Source: Clarkia xantiana subsp. parviflora (taxonomy: Eukaryota; Streptophyta; Magnoliopsida; Myrtales; Onagraceae). From it: 64,000 nt of DNA. Shown in pieces: positions 37,901-48,097 of the stretch (the first letter of the stretch is position 1; every line of letters starts with the position of its first letter). The stretch lies in the NCBI GenBank assembly GCA_036873135.1, contig JAPTYO010000007.1:13622763-13686762 (forward strand), written 5' to 3'. The notes under the pieces are model-generated. The model was given only the letters and a program-made list of their open reading frames with translations, was not told the DNA's origin and did no database searches. The translations under genes and the position numbers were made by a program.

Positions 37901-38170
37901 CGTGTTGTGGGAAGGCACTCCCTGTTGTCCTCTTGCTCTCTGTGGCCTTCTTGCCCGAGGGGTGGAAGCTGTGGAGGACTCAGCCCCAGCTGGGCGTGAA
38001 GGTCCTCCCTCCTGGTTGTTCTGTTGTTGAGGAGGTTGTGGTATTTCTTGGGGCTCTGGATGCATTGGCTGCTTCCCAGGGTTAGGCCGCCTCCCTGGGG
38101 GTATGGGTTCTCTTCTCCGCCCATTGCCCCCGGGTGGGTGTTGGGGCCTGGACACCCTACTGTTCGTCAT
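34922..38170 (-). CDS. Gag-protease polyprotein with a second gag-like segment, no pol
   Basis: One open frame of 1082 codons; the ATG lies about 35 bases after the PBS. Residues 1-270 are Pro/Gln/Arg/Tyr-rich. Residues about 275-455 are the retrotransposon gag core (KYNGKGDPLEHIQQHEASLF, HSWEQLKAKFLQRYLGER). A zinc-knuckle-like CX2HX4HX4C motif follows at 551-564 (CDNHEAYGHDTNEC). A retropepsin-like protease has its active-site region RILVDGGSSADLL at 691-702; DGG replaces the commoner DTG or DSG. After a basic linker (about 815-880), residues about 898-985 resemble the second half of the gag core again (YIDDIKQ...ESISSYFQRF...GEAVRAFIRNM), and a second CX2HX4HX4C motif lies at 1039-1052. 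The frame then stops; nothing like reverse transcriptase or integrase follows. Ends at 34922 about 260 bases from the tandem array. Confidence 0.9.
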   Translation of the reverse strand: MTNSRVSRPQHPPGGNGRRREPIPPGRRPNPGKQPMHPEPQEIPQPPQQQNNQEGGPSRPAGAESSTASTPRARRPQRARGQQGVPSHNTAPPEGYYYEEQPQRYPYGMPEQRDDNRAHTAYARPAYTQGTYTEAHEEEQIPTEEHYSHPRAGQREEQRRHYQEPPPEGRQQFVPPRQQQDDRAYTPLGEERQARPPRRQDFYEAPQQAYQEYTYSPYQQGQGNPVSPVYNYNGYQRDYTPAQVMITPEEIEAMITRKLNESKKPSLHCLSDKTNHPFTRELEMNRVPDSLHTVQIAKYNGKGDPLEHIQQHEASLFGRTTDERYKALLFPNTLSGVASHWFFSLPSESIHSWEQLKAKFLQRYLGERKLLKGTGSIDDVKQEYDESLASYYTRFNQNIADIQGDITEGEIIRAFIRNLGRFGSTLAEKMAKKPASTLEELAGRVKTHIDLERHRASKKAKIQAAKEDTQRPNKGKPPQAPQHARQQEWRTPQQRNQMGEPLKAREINVIKFIPLNATPASVLREMRNQKLWSPPARWRAPMVGNHKDRWCDNHEAYGHDTNECFSLKLSINNIVQRGELKQFVDHGGNSMQPGPSQKDKGKGKIDYNPPPNKRGVINMIHGGVASGGPTANAREVYASKLSSVPRWRKRPREGEEVKIEFSEKDKSHIVFPHDDALVITLDIDNFDVKRILVDGGSSADLLSLRVLEEIGKTKADIKPVNFPLVGFSGATSYPLGMITLPVTMGQGWTQLKVNVNFLVVESLGAYNGILGRTTINPYEIVPSTVHQKLKYITENGVGEVLGDQRTARQCYVNSMRHGSHRTDTVAVVMVGANQDRRRRGGRQRQGRKRSGVTLRLSRQLFQTVPTRRHRSKAVKVTSIPWQPDTTIGNRTRNSILRGFRYIDDIKQMPQESISSYFQRFFDYGANMDITRGEAVRAFIRNMHPNSFGAYGGLYEMVMTSTMRELKVKLDRAFEQEAEQLDEVPERGRETDTLGGGVNFTFTPLTLSIEEIFHKHLKQELPTCREEGKAFLGRDAQGWCEYHGTWGHQTNDCMVLKVEVEEIIYNEGFKEYVATDTMATPYP

Positions 38171-38203
38171 AGCTCGTGTAATAGCCAGGCTTTCTGTTCG
38201 AAG

Positions 38204-38219
38204 CCCACAGACGGCGCCA
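38204..38219 (-). other. Primer-binding site
   Basis: On the minus strand TGGCGCCGTCTGTGGG begins two bases after the 5' LTR. The TGG start complements a tRNA CCA end, and GGCGCCA is a plausible tRNA 3' terminus. Which tRNA (Asp or Arg are candidates) is not settled. Confidence 0.75.
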
Positions 38220-38221
38220 AG

Positions 38222-39017
38222 TGTTAGGTTCCGAGATCTGGGTCAACGGATGGTCGGCTCAAATCTCGTTCCTCACTGGAGATGTGGATGATCCGGTTCT
38301 CTGAGTTGCCCTGCCTTAGCTTATCTTCTTCTTTTCTTCCTTCCTTCCTTTGCTTCTTCTCTCCTTCTACCCTGCAGAAGGGGCAATACCAGACACGGAG
38401 GGGGGGGGGGGTGGTGCCTGGTGAACCCTCTCCGATGCCTAAGTCAGTGTTTTTCTAGAGAGATAAAGCTAGAGAGATGTCAGAGCTAAAAATGTCCAAA
38501 TGACCAAGATGTTCAAATGAGTTGTGAAGGTGGGGTATTTATAGGCAACGGTGTCATTAAGGTGGCTTAATGACATCGTTAGCCTTTAAACACAATTAAT
38601 TAACCTTTAAGCACATAATTAAGACCTTAGGATTCGGAGGAGGTAGGCGGAGTGGATCGAGCATGGGAGTCCGAAGGTGGTGTCGGGGCCCTTGGGGGGG
38701 GGAGAAATCCGACCTCCAAGGGTAGGGGTTGGGTGAGGGCACCCAACCCCTCCTAGGGAGGGTGGGGTTGGCCAACCCCATCCCTCCTAGGAGGGATCGG
38801 GTCGGCTGACCCGATCTCCCCTAGGGGAGGTCGGGTGTGGCCACCCAACCTTACCTAGGTGAGTTCGTCTCTGCCGGACGGGCGCTTCGGCCCCGTCCGA
38901 GCCGTCGATGTTCTCGCGAAGTGTCCGGGTTGAAGTTTCGATTTGCAATCATAAATGGGACGATAAAAATACAACGGTTCGGAAGTCAACGGGCTCAAAT
39001 TGGGCGTATATCCATCA
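38222..39017 (-). repeat. 5' LTR (796 bp)
   Basis: Same termini as the left LTR (TGTTAGG...CCATCA on the plus strand). Two 34-bp palindromic units are missing at about 38790-38800, and two G-runs are longer (about 38400 and 38693). The direct repeat CCTAT follows at 39018-39022. Confidence 0.95.
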
Positions 39018-39022
39018 CCTAT

Positions 39023-39913
39023 TATTGGGCTGAATTATATATTGGATTACTCAAAGTTCAACAAATCATATGCTAATCAGTTGGTGTAAGGGTGTTTGGG
39101 GACCCTAAGCGCTCGATCATATGGAAATGGACAATAATTACTCGATAAACAATATCACAAATTGAGATACCACATTTGGATGAAAGTGATCATGAGTCGT
39201 AAAAATATCATAATCAAGATAGAGTGAATGTTGAATAATTAACAAATACAATTAGTTATGGAGTAAAGCGCTCCTTGAGGTGAATGAATTGTTTAGACCG
39301 AATATGTATGTAGGAGGTTTGCACTCTATGATGGTGAATGTGTAGAACTTTTTTTATGATAAATTTAAATTTTCAAATTTCTATTGTTGTAATAAATATG
39401 AAAAAAAAATGAAGATGCGGCAAAAAATAAAAAGAATATATTAATGAAAATATGAGACTATTAAGATTAAAGGGTAAGGAACTAAGGAAGATAGATAAAT
39501 AAATAAATAAATATTTTTTTTTGCCAATAATAAATAAATAAAGGATAGGAAGGACGTCAAAGTCTCAACTCACCGTCAGCAACTGGTCGGCAGTATTTAT
39601 GTGCCGCCCGCCTATCGTCTTTTTCTTTAGCTGATGAATATTCCAAAGCATATCAGAGAACATAAACCTCATTTAATTGCATTTATTATATATAGTTATA
39701 ATTAGATTGTCTATTGTGATTCACTATAAGGATAAAAATAAAAACTACTGTGAGAAGTGGTGCAGTTTGAGGTGCATTTTCCCTCCTGGATAAAGATCAG
39801 GGTGCAACTACAGTCTAGACTAAGACTGACCGTTGGACAGAAAAAAAGGTCCCCATCAAAGCTCACAGTGTTCTCGTGAAAGCTTTCGGTTCATCAAAGT
39901 TTTGTGTTCTCAC
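39023..39913. other. Spacer right of the retroelement
   Basis: AT-rich, no gene or clear repeat recognised apart from (AAAT)n near 39500. Confidence 0.5.
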
Positions 39914-39916
39914 TAA

Positions 39917-40333
39917 GAGCATCCGCAATGGTTTTACATACATTATATTGTTTAAAGTTGTCACGTAGACATTTATGTACACTTTAAGTAATACGTAAAT
40001 TTAAGACATACGTAAAAAATATTTTCTCTGCAATCGTATTACTTAAACATATTCCTTAAATATACTTTATTATTAAATTTTTCAACAACCACCAATAAGA
40101 TATTAGCATTAATTATAAAATGAATTAGTTTATAATAAAAAATTAGTTACGTAATACATAGTGCATTACTTAAATTTAAGGAATGCTTTATGTAAAAACA
40201 TAAATTTACGTGTGGGTCTCATCTTTAAGGAATGCTATGTAAAACCACTGTAGATAGTTTTTGTTGCTTTACTTAAATAAACATGTAGGACCCACGTTTA
40301 CGTAATCTTTACGTAATACCATTGTGGATGCTC
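39917..40333. mobile_element. Tourist-like MITE (PIF/Harbinger type)
   Basis: The terminal inverted repeats are GAGCATCCGCAATGG at 39917 and, reversed, GAGCATCCACAATGG at 40333. The element is flanked by the 3-bp duplication TAA (39914-39916 and 40334-40336). 417 bp, AT-rich, no ORF. The TAA target site and size fit Tourist-like MITEs. Confidence 0.85.
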
Positions 40334-40394
40334 TAAATGGGACGTTTGGATGGATTAATATAAAATTATTTAAAATGTGAAAATATAAGTATTT

Positions 40395-41205
40395 GGGGGC
40401 GTTTGGATTGACGTAATGTGAGATTACTTGTAATGTTGTGACCCAACGGGTTGGTTCGTAATCAACAATGTAATGTTGAGTGTAATGTCATATTACAGTG
40501 TTTGGTTGTGCTGTAATGTGGAGTGTAATGTCAGATTACAGTGTTTAGTTTGGTTTGTAATGTATAATGTAATGTGATTTATTCATTATTATAATATTAA
40601 TCTATATATAAATATATTATATCTTAGAATGACAAGTTTAAATATGTATTTATTTTATAAAAAAAGTAACTTGGTCAATTAACTTTATATTTAATATTTA
40701 AACATCAAATTTGAAAATATTAGAGTATAACTTTCATTCTTACTTGCTATGTTTTTTAAAAACAAATATGCGAAAGAATTTCATTTTAGGGTTAATTACT
40801 ACTAAAACAAAAAAACTCAACTTTAGTGAAATAGAAGTATAAATAACATAGACTATAATAGATTAAAAAACAATTGAGTGAAATAGATTTAAAAAAAATA
40901 AAGAAATAAAAAAGTGGGTGAGAAAATAATTAATTTAGCAAATATTAATAAAATAATAAACGTTACGTAATGTTGGACGTAATGTTGGACGTAATCCCAT
41001 ATTACATCCAAAATCGGATGTAATCTCACATTACGTTGAGAGGGGAAGTCGGGTTTTGACCAACCCGTCGTAATATCAGATTACAATGCACATTACATTA
41101 CAAAGTTCACATTACATCGTTTGGTTTGCCAAACAACGTAATGTTGATGTAATGTGGGACGTAATGTGGGATTACGTCCCACATTACATCCATCCAAACA
41201 CCTCC
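40395..41205. mobile_element. MITE with GGGGGCGTTTGG ends
   Basis: Left end GGGGGCGTTTGGATTGACGT and the reverse complement of the right end GGAGGTGTTTGGATGGATGT form terminal inverted repeats, flanked by TTT on both sides. The 811-bp interior is packed with GTAATGT/ACATTAC motifs in both orientations. The ends resemble PIF/Harbinger-type elements; the class is inference. Confidence 0.7.
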
Positions 41206-41289
41206 TTTGAGTTATATAATATTGGATTTCAATATTTAGTTGTGCTGTAAAATTAATTTTTTAGTGTTAGATTAAAGTGTTTGTTATGC

Positions 41290-43110
41290 GTTGTTTATAC
41301 TCGACCTCAAGCTAAAACGGTCGTTCGTGTCATGACCGTATGCTTCGTGGTTGTCACACCACTCATCTTTCTCATTTCCAACTTGTGGATTCCTCCACCT
41401 TGCTGGGGGTGTCCATATCTTTGACTGCTTCATGTCTCTTAGAACGACGGGTGGTCACAAACTTAATGACATTGATGTCCCTTGGTCGCTGAAATTCTCC
41501 TACTTGACTTTTTATTTGAGGAGGGCGTCAGTCTTCTTGTTTGATGGTCGGCGGTGCTTATGGTGGTTTGTCATTATTTGACTTTGTGTTCTCATCCTTC
41601 GAAGCCCGGATCATTGCCTTTTTGTTTGCTATATGCCTCACCAGACCTATGTGGATTTTCACCCTTACTACTAACTCCTCCAAAGTGTTTGCAGGTTACT
41701 TGGTCGTCTTTTCAGCTAGAGTTGAGCCGAAACGACCTAGATTTCTTATGAAAAACCTTATTATTTCCCCCCTCTGTCATGTCTCTTTATATATCTGCCA
41801 AATTTTGGTTGAACCTGGTATAGTAGCTTGCCAACGTCTCGTCGTTCTCCTGACAAACGTCGTCAATTGAGTTTGATCCCTTTAACAGTTTCTGTTCTCC
41901 CAAGTATCTTTGGAGGAACTTGGATTCAGATATGGCCACGAGGAGACACTTTCATTTGGCAAGCCAAAGAACCAGTGAGATGTCATCCTGTCAGGGTAGT
42001 TGGGAACAAGAGAGTTGTGTGTCGGTCATCACCTGTTCTTCCCAGGAGGGATGCTTCATGTTGTTGTATGTGTTCCGGGGGATCACATTTCCCATTGTAT
42101 TTTTCAATTATCGCTGCAACCAACGAATCCGGGATGCGAGTGTTTACCCTCTCCCTTGTGAAAGGGTGGTTGGCATTTTCATCCAGACTGTGCATTACCT
42201 TGGTCTTGGATTCATTCATTTTCCGTGTTATCATTGATTCCACTTCCTCCTGATAAGTATCGTTGGTGACGAGCTATAATTACTTTGCGGCATGCCGTAG
42301 TTGACAATAGGGCTTGCGGGGATGCCGTGTACCTGGTATCCCTGGTGGTACGGGTTGTACGTGTATTGTGGGTATCCATGCTAAGGTGGTTGCTAGAATG
42401 ATTGCCTCCACTGTTGTTGAGGCTGTGCGTCCTCTCTCACTGGAGTGTATGACCATGCGCCCTGTGACGCTTGGTTCTGATGTTGCATTGGGGGCGTAGA
42501 CAGTTGTCTTCCCATTGGAGGTAGCACTTATTCATTATGCCTTTGGTTCCCGCGCTGTCCAGTCAGAGCATGTGGATATTGTTTCATTGGTGGTTGTTGC
42601 CTTCCTTGCCTGTTTCTCACAACTTCCCTATATGCCAATAAGTCATCCAATGTTGACATAAATCATGGGGTCACTGTTTGTGCCTCATGCGAGTACATCA
42701 GCCTGGGATGAACCGCGTAAGCATATTTATGGTATGCAGGCATGTTATGGGATGACATTCCATAGGGGAAATCTTGAGAGTGCATTCCATAGCGGTGTCT
42801 CTGTCGGGGTGCATCGTGTTGGAACCCTTGGGATGGTACTCCTTGTTGGGCTCATTGTGCCTGTTGTTGTTGGCCAGCCATTGGCGTTGAAGCTGTGGAT
42901 GATTGAACCCCAGCTGGGCGTGATGGTCCTCCTTGATTTCTTTGCAGTGCCTGTGGAGTTGGCTGTCGAGCCGGAGGTACAGGCGGTCTCTCTTGATTGG
43001 TTGATGGAAGATTGCTTTCAGGAGGACGACCCTCATTTGATTGTTGACGGTTAGCCATATGTCTCGTAATAGCCAGGCTTATTTTTTTCAAAACCCGCGG
43101 ATGCGCCAAG
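41290..43110 (-). pseudogene. Degenerate, truncated gag of a related gypsy element
   Basis: The minus strand matches the gag region of the 28604-39017 element but with many frameshifts. Recognisable parts are the N-terminal stretch with GGPSRPAGVQSSTASTP (about 42852-43060), the gag core with HPFTRERVNTRIPDSL and HIQQHEASLLGRT (41983-42243), and near 41300-41400 the zinc-knuckle region. Homology stops at about 41290, within the segment matching the first zinc knuckle of the intact ORF; protease and everything beyond are missing. A start region and PBS-like sequence precede it next to the LTR at 43111. This is an older, dead relative in the same orientation. Confidence 0.8.
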
Positions 43111-44045
43111 TGATGGGACGTGTATGTTGGGACCCGAATGTCTATCCCACATGTGGAATTATTCTCCTTCTGATCTGTTCCCTTTCGCTCTTCCCGTAAT
43201 CTTCGCTGACCTGCACGAGGGGTAAGCCGGGGGTGGAACCGGCGAACCCTCTCCGATACTTAAATTAGTACAGTATTTTAGAGAGAGAAACTACAGATAA
43301 GGCATAGCTCAAATGTGTAAGAATTCATCAAGTGTCAAATGAAAAGAACTTGAGCACTATATATGGGCCTCAAGGAGGATTAAAACGGTTAGTGACGCCG
43401 TTAAACCTTAAACGTGCTTTATTAATGGATAATGAAGGGTCTAACCCCTTGTAAGAATGTGAGAGTTCGTAGTATTATGTAAGAGTCGGATGTGTAAAAT
43501 GATAACGGGTCTCTGCGAGGCGTGACCCGGACAACGGTCTCCTGGACGTTGCGTACGCCATTTGGTTGGGCGTGTTACGTCGTCCGGGGGTGGTATCGAG
43601 ACCTCTGAGATCAGACCAAATAGTCTGATCTCAGGGGTCTGAGTAGGGGTGAAACCGGTTTGGTCGGATCGGTTTTTTTACTATTTCGGCCGGGGTCCGA
43701 TTTATTCGGACCTGATTTTTTTCAACAAAAAAATCCGACCAAAAGTTCGTATGGAAAAAAATAAACCACCCATGTTTAGTACGATTTTTCGGTTTAAACC
43801 GAAAATTCGAACGTAATAATGAATATTTAAAATATCTCCAAATTTTACATGTAAACCACATTAAAGTATCCATTAATCAAATTATGTTGAATACTAAATA
43901 AAATTTCATACAACTCATGCTTATAGAATAAACTCAAAGTTCCAAAATGAATAAAAATAGAAATTTAAAACAACCGTGAATTGAAACGTAAAAATTATAG
44001 AGGAATTGAGAAGAAGATAATTTGATTACCACTAATAAAGATGAA

Positions 44046-44083
<38 letters not shown>

Positions 44084-44495
44084 GAGAGAATACTTGATTT
44101 TCTTAAGAAAAAACTTTAAGTTATCTTAATATATTACATATCATATTATATTATAATATTGGATAATTTCGGTCTAGTTCGGTCTCCACGGTTTTAACAT
44201 GAGGACCGAACCGAAAAACCGAATAATACCCTAAAAATCCGACCATACACCAATCGGTCTACGTACGACTCGTTTTTTCAGACCGGTCCGGTTCGTTTTT
44301 TGCGGTTTTTGGTCTTACCGAATTTTACTTTCAAAATCCCTATGTCTAAGATTGGACCAATTTCTTGATCCGGGCGGGTGTTTTCCTGTTATGGATGACG
44401 TGTTCGGGTCAATGTTTCGATTTGTAGTCGTGTGTGGGGTTATCGTGATAATGCAATCTGAACTAAAACAGGTCTGAATTGAGCGTATATCCATA
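43111..44495 (-). repeat. LTR of the degenerate gypsy element, with nested MITE
   Basis: Begins TGATGGGACGTGTATG at the same position relative to the PBS-like sequence (ATGCGCCAAG) as the LTR of the intact element. It ends with GAGCGTATATCCATAA, matching the intact LTR end GGGCGTATATCCATCA. Without the nested element at 43644-44342 it would be about 685 bp. Internal similarity includes GGTGGAACCGGCGAACCCTC, close to the intact GGTGAACCCTCTCCGATGC. Confidence 0.75.
43644..44342. mobile_element. hAT-like MITE nested in the old LTR
   Basis: Ends TAGGGGTGAAA... and, reversed, TAGGGATTTTGAAA... The flanks GGTCTGAG (43636-43643) and TGTCTAAG (44343-44350) agree at 6 of 8 positions, fitting an old 8-bp hAT target duplication. 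The interior is rich in ACCGGTTTGG/CCGAACCG-like motifs near both ends and has (AAT)n at 44045-44093. No ORF. Confidence 0.6.
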
Positions 44496-47400
44496 ACTAA
44501 TTGTTCACTAACTGAGCAAAAGATAAGGAGGGTAAGGAGTCAAACATAAATATTTTTATATTCTTATTATTACTGATAAAATTTAAACACCTGATATTTT
44601 GATATTTAATTAATGGATAAAACGTTAAACCACCAATTATTAGCCCAACAATTTCGTCAACGAAACTTCCTTGTAGTTGTAGGCCCGTATAATTGACTTA
44701 CTAATTTTATGTGTTTACCACAAAAAAAAAAAAGACTTACTAATTTTATGCAGAATTTTCATGCAACAATGTATAACGATAAATTATTATTAGAAACGAA
44801 TAAAAGCATTCTCTTTCACTTCAAGCAACCCTTAGGAATCATGCATCAAAAGAAAGGAAATAAAATACTTAATACTTTTTCTTTTTCTTTTTATAATAAT
44901 CATGGTACATGATTTTTGCTTATCAATTGATAATTTGATATATACATATAATATATTTATTGGTTTATTCTTCCAAGTTGGGGGTCCGATAACTATAATC
45001 TTGTCGTGGAGCTTCTTCGCACACACGATTTATTATTATTATAATCATAGTGTTTCACTTTACGTAAAAATTACATTATCGTTTAGGAGAACTTAAGGTA
45101 GCCAATCATCGGGTATCACATATATGTTTAAAACCGGAACTAGTTGTGTACTATACTACTGACGTGATATTTAAGCTCCACCGTAAATAACACACACAAA
45201 TTCAGCGTATAATATAAATAAACAAGCTTGATTAAACTAGCGTCGACTATATTTAGAGTTAAAATTATAACCATTAGCAAATTAGGATAGCGAGACACAA
45301 TCAAATTTCATGAAATAGTGAAAAAATTATATTTTAGTCATTAAACAAATTTCACTGAATCTAATTCAACAAGTATAATTTGACTATATATAGAGTCGAC
45401 ACTAGTTAATTAACATGACGACACGCACACAATATTATATTACGGTGTCCTTATCCTTTGAGGATGTCAAAAGGCATGTAGTAGTGATGTTGAATTGAAT
45501 CAATGATATTTGGGAGTGGGTTGAGATTGTGGTAAACTGGTGGGGACTATAGATGAAATAGGCAATAGCTAGCTTGCCAAATAGTATAATTGAATAAATA
45601 CAAATGCAAAAAGTAAAAGGAATGGGCATCAACATATATTCCAACTTAGACCGACAAGTACTACTCTTAAGGAAAAAAAGAAGTCTCATATTCACTATTG
45701 GTCGGATCCCACATTAATTAATTAATAATATTTAACTTTGGTTGAACGTTAGATAACAATAATAGGAGAGCGTTTGTACGGTTAGTCTCTCCTAATCTAT
45801 TCTGCGTGGAATTGTTGTTGAAATGATATATATTTAACACGCATCATAATAGAGGATTTCGTTATAAAAAAGTCTAATTTGTCTGCATAAAGTCGGTTCA
45901 TGAATTATAAAATTCCACCACCTTGAAGGGAAAAAAGGGGGTGGGATTTGGTTGAAATTTGAATATCAAGAGATCAGGCCGATTTTACGTCGATAAAACT
46001 ATACGAGATGAGATGCTCAACTTGTTTCATATCAAGTTTTAGCCTTTTTTAGGCCCATAAATAATCTAGAGGAGTGGGCCTTAACTTCCCATTTGACATT
46101 TAACCTTCCCAATCCCAATTAACCACTCGACATTGATGTTAAGTTGCTAAAATGAACATACGAATTTCCTTCTTTTTTTATATAAAAAAACTAGCATATC
46201 CGGTCTGAATGTGATTCTCGTGGAATACCAATTTCTGCCAATTGAAACGTAAAGACAAGTAGTATACACTTATGACCTTCGAATCCGACATGATTAAAAA
46301 CATTTCATGGGAAGGAGGACTCGTGCCTAAGGGACCGGCCACTCGACTATACTATACTGTTGATGGGTGGTTATGTTGACGAAGCCAATGCATGCGCTGG
46401 TTGTCATAAGTATGGCATGCTCGCAAATGAACACGAAAGTCAGGACATTACGTAACAGGATGGGTCGCCACTACTAGCCCATTCTTTTTTTTTTTTTCAC
46501 AAAAAAAAAAAATCTTCAGCCACAATTTACTTACAACCATCAACCCGACTTTTTCGACAACCATTTCCACCTTATTGGAAACTACCCATCTCGACGGATC
46601 ATACCCCCACTTTGTTGGAAAATGAAAACAAGGTAGCACTATGGTAAAAAATAAGAAGATCATCAACATAAACAAATAGAAAAATTAAATCATCACAAAA
46701 AACTTGATAAACAGATATTAATGATTTTTTTGACTAAATAGTGAATATAACCCGCAGAAATAAGGGCATCAAAAAGTTTAGGATTTCATTAGATAGAAGC
46801 TTACTTTAAACCATACAAGTATTTGTGAAAATGACAAACTAAGTGACCTCTATATTTGGCAAAATCTTATGGTGCCTACATATAAACTTGCCATATAAAA
46901 TCACAGTTAAATTTTGGTATTTCTACCATGTTTTACAAGCACCATACTTGTACTAACGTTTATTTTATTGCTTTAAGAGCATCCATATGCAAGTGAAAAT
47001 AGGAGTACAACTCCTCCAGGCAAGGTGTGTTGTCCATTTGCATTGGAAATGTCCAAAATTTATTGTCCAATTCCTATAAGAATGGGTCACTCTCTCACAT
47101 CCCACTATTATTATTTCAACATTTTATTTTATCTCTCATAATCTGTCATGGTATAGATGAAAAAAGTGTTAATTTTATTAATTTTTAAAAAAAAAACATG
47201 TAGGCCCAAGTTGGGTTGAAAACTGTAAACATTATTGAATTAGTAATAGACAATTCGAATACATTTTTTATTTTTTATGATATATTAATTAGGTGACATT
47301 CATGTAGCATAAATCGAAGGAGAGAGAGGAAGGCAAGAACCACACTTTCAGAGAGGTGGCGGTCTGAATCAACTCTGAACTACGAGAATAACTGATTAAG

Positions 47401-48097
47401 CCGTGCCATAAGGGGTCATTCTCAAACGGGAAGGGACCAACTTTAGGTTATTTAAGTAGGTTGGGTGATAGATCAACCATAGGAGTACTCCGAGTTATAA
47501 ACAAGAGCAACAAATATCGAGTATATGACGATGCCGTTCTTTTTCATTTCGTTGAAGCCCAGTCAGAATTTGAAAGCTCATCCGAGACAAGAACAACATT
47601 CCTTTTTTCGACTAGCTATATGTCAATGAGTGCTTTCCTCTTTGTATACATTGTTTGTTCATGGAAGTATAGCCCTGTCATATCTATTAGACCAAGAGGT
47701 GGGAAAGGAGATGTGGGATTGGAAATGTTGTAGTAAGGTGCCTTCGATTAACTTACAACCAAAGTAATATGTGATATGAGTTGGAGTGTGCATTGTGTGA
47801 TGTTCTAAAGGTGTATAAAGAAATTAACATTAACAATTATATATAAAAAAATTCATACTTTCTAAAGTGTTTTAAATTTAAATGTTACATCCCAAAAAAA
47901 AAAAAAAAAATACTTGTAGAGGTTCTGCTTTCTACCGAACATTGCCTCTCTCAATCGACGAAGTGCAGTCACGCCGCCACACTACCGCCGCCGCCACCAC
48001 CACATCCACCTCCACTATCACTGCGGTGGCCTCACTGCTCTATTCCTCCATCGATGCAGAAGTCAACGGTTAGCCCCTATGCCGATTCGTTACTGCC
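44496..48097. other. Spacer left of the PPR gene
   Basis: Mostly AT-rich with no supportable gene. The final 150 bases (from about 47930) are GC-richer with (CCG/CCA)-type runs and probably form the leader of the PPR gene. A GAGCATCCATATGCAAG sequence at 46979 resembles a MITE end, but no partner end was found. The open frame at 47461-47733 (90 codons) has no recognised family. Confidence 0.5.

Larger units (their letters stand above)
28604..39017 (-). mobile_element. Complete non-autonomous Ty3/gypsy LTR retrotransposon (probable Tat lineage)
   Basis: A 10.4-kb element bounded by two nearly identical TG...CA LTRs and flanked by the 5-bp duplication CCTAT (28599-28603 and 39018-39022). Order in element direction (minus): 5' LTR, PBS, gag-protease ORF, tandem stem-loop arrays, antisense spliced gene, PPT, 3' LTR. 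Reverse transcriptase, RNase H and integrase are absent in all frames, so movement would need a partner element. The gag type, a PBS beginning TGGCGCC, tandem arrays in the 3' part and an antisense gene of the putative gypsy-type transposon family point to the Tat lineage. That assignment is inference. LTR differences are confined to G-run lengths and the copy number of a palindromic unit, which implies a very recent insertion. Confidence 0.92.

Noticed and set aside
35088..38291. Plus-strand and second minus-strand frames across the gag-protease ORF (for example 164 and 210 codons)
   Set aside because: Shadows produced by the GC-rich gag coding sequence; no recognisable domain.
41351..43054. 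Plus-strand frames of up to 141 codons
   Set aside because: Shadows of the decayed minus-strand gag.
47461..47733. 90-codon plus frame that looked protein-like, possibly organellar
   Set aside because: No recognised family, and no matching flanks of plastid or mitochondrial DNA that I could identify. A search against organelle genomes would decide.
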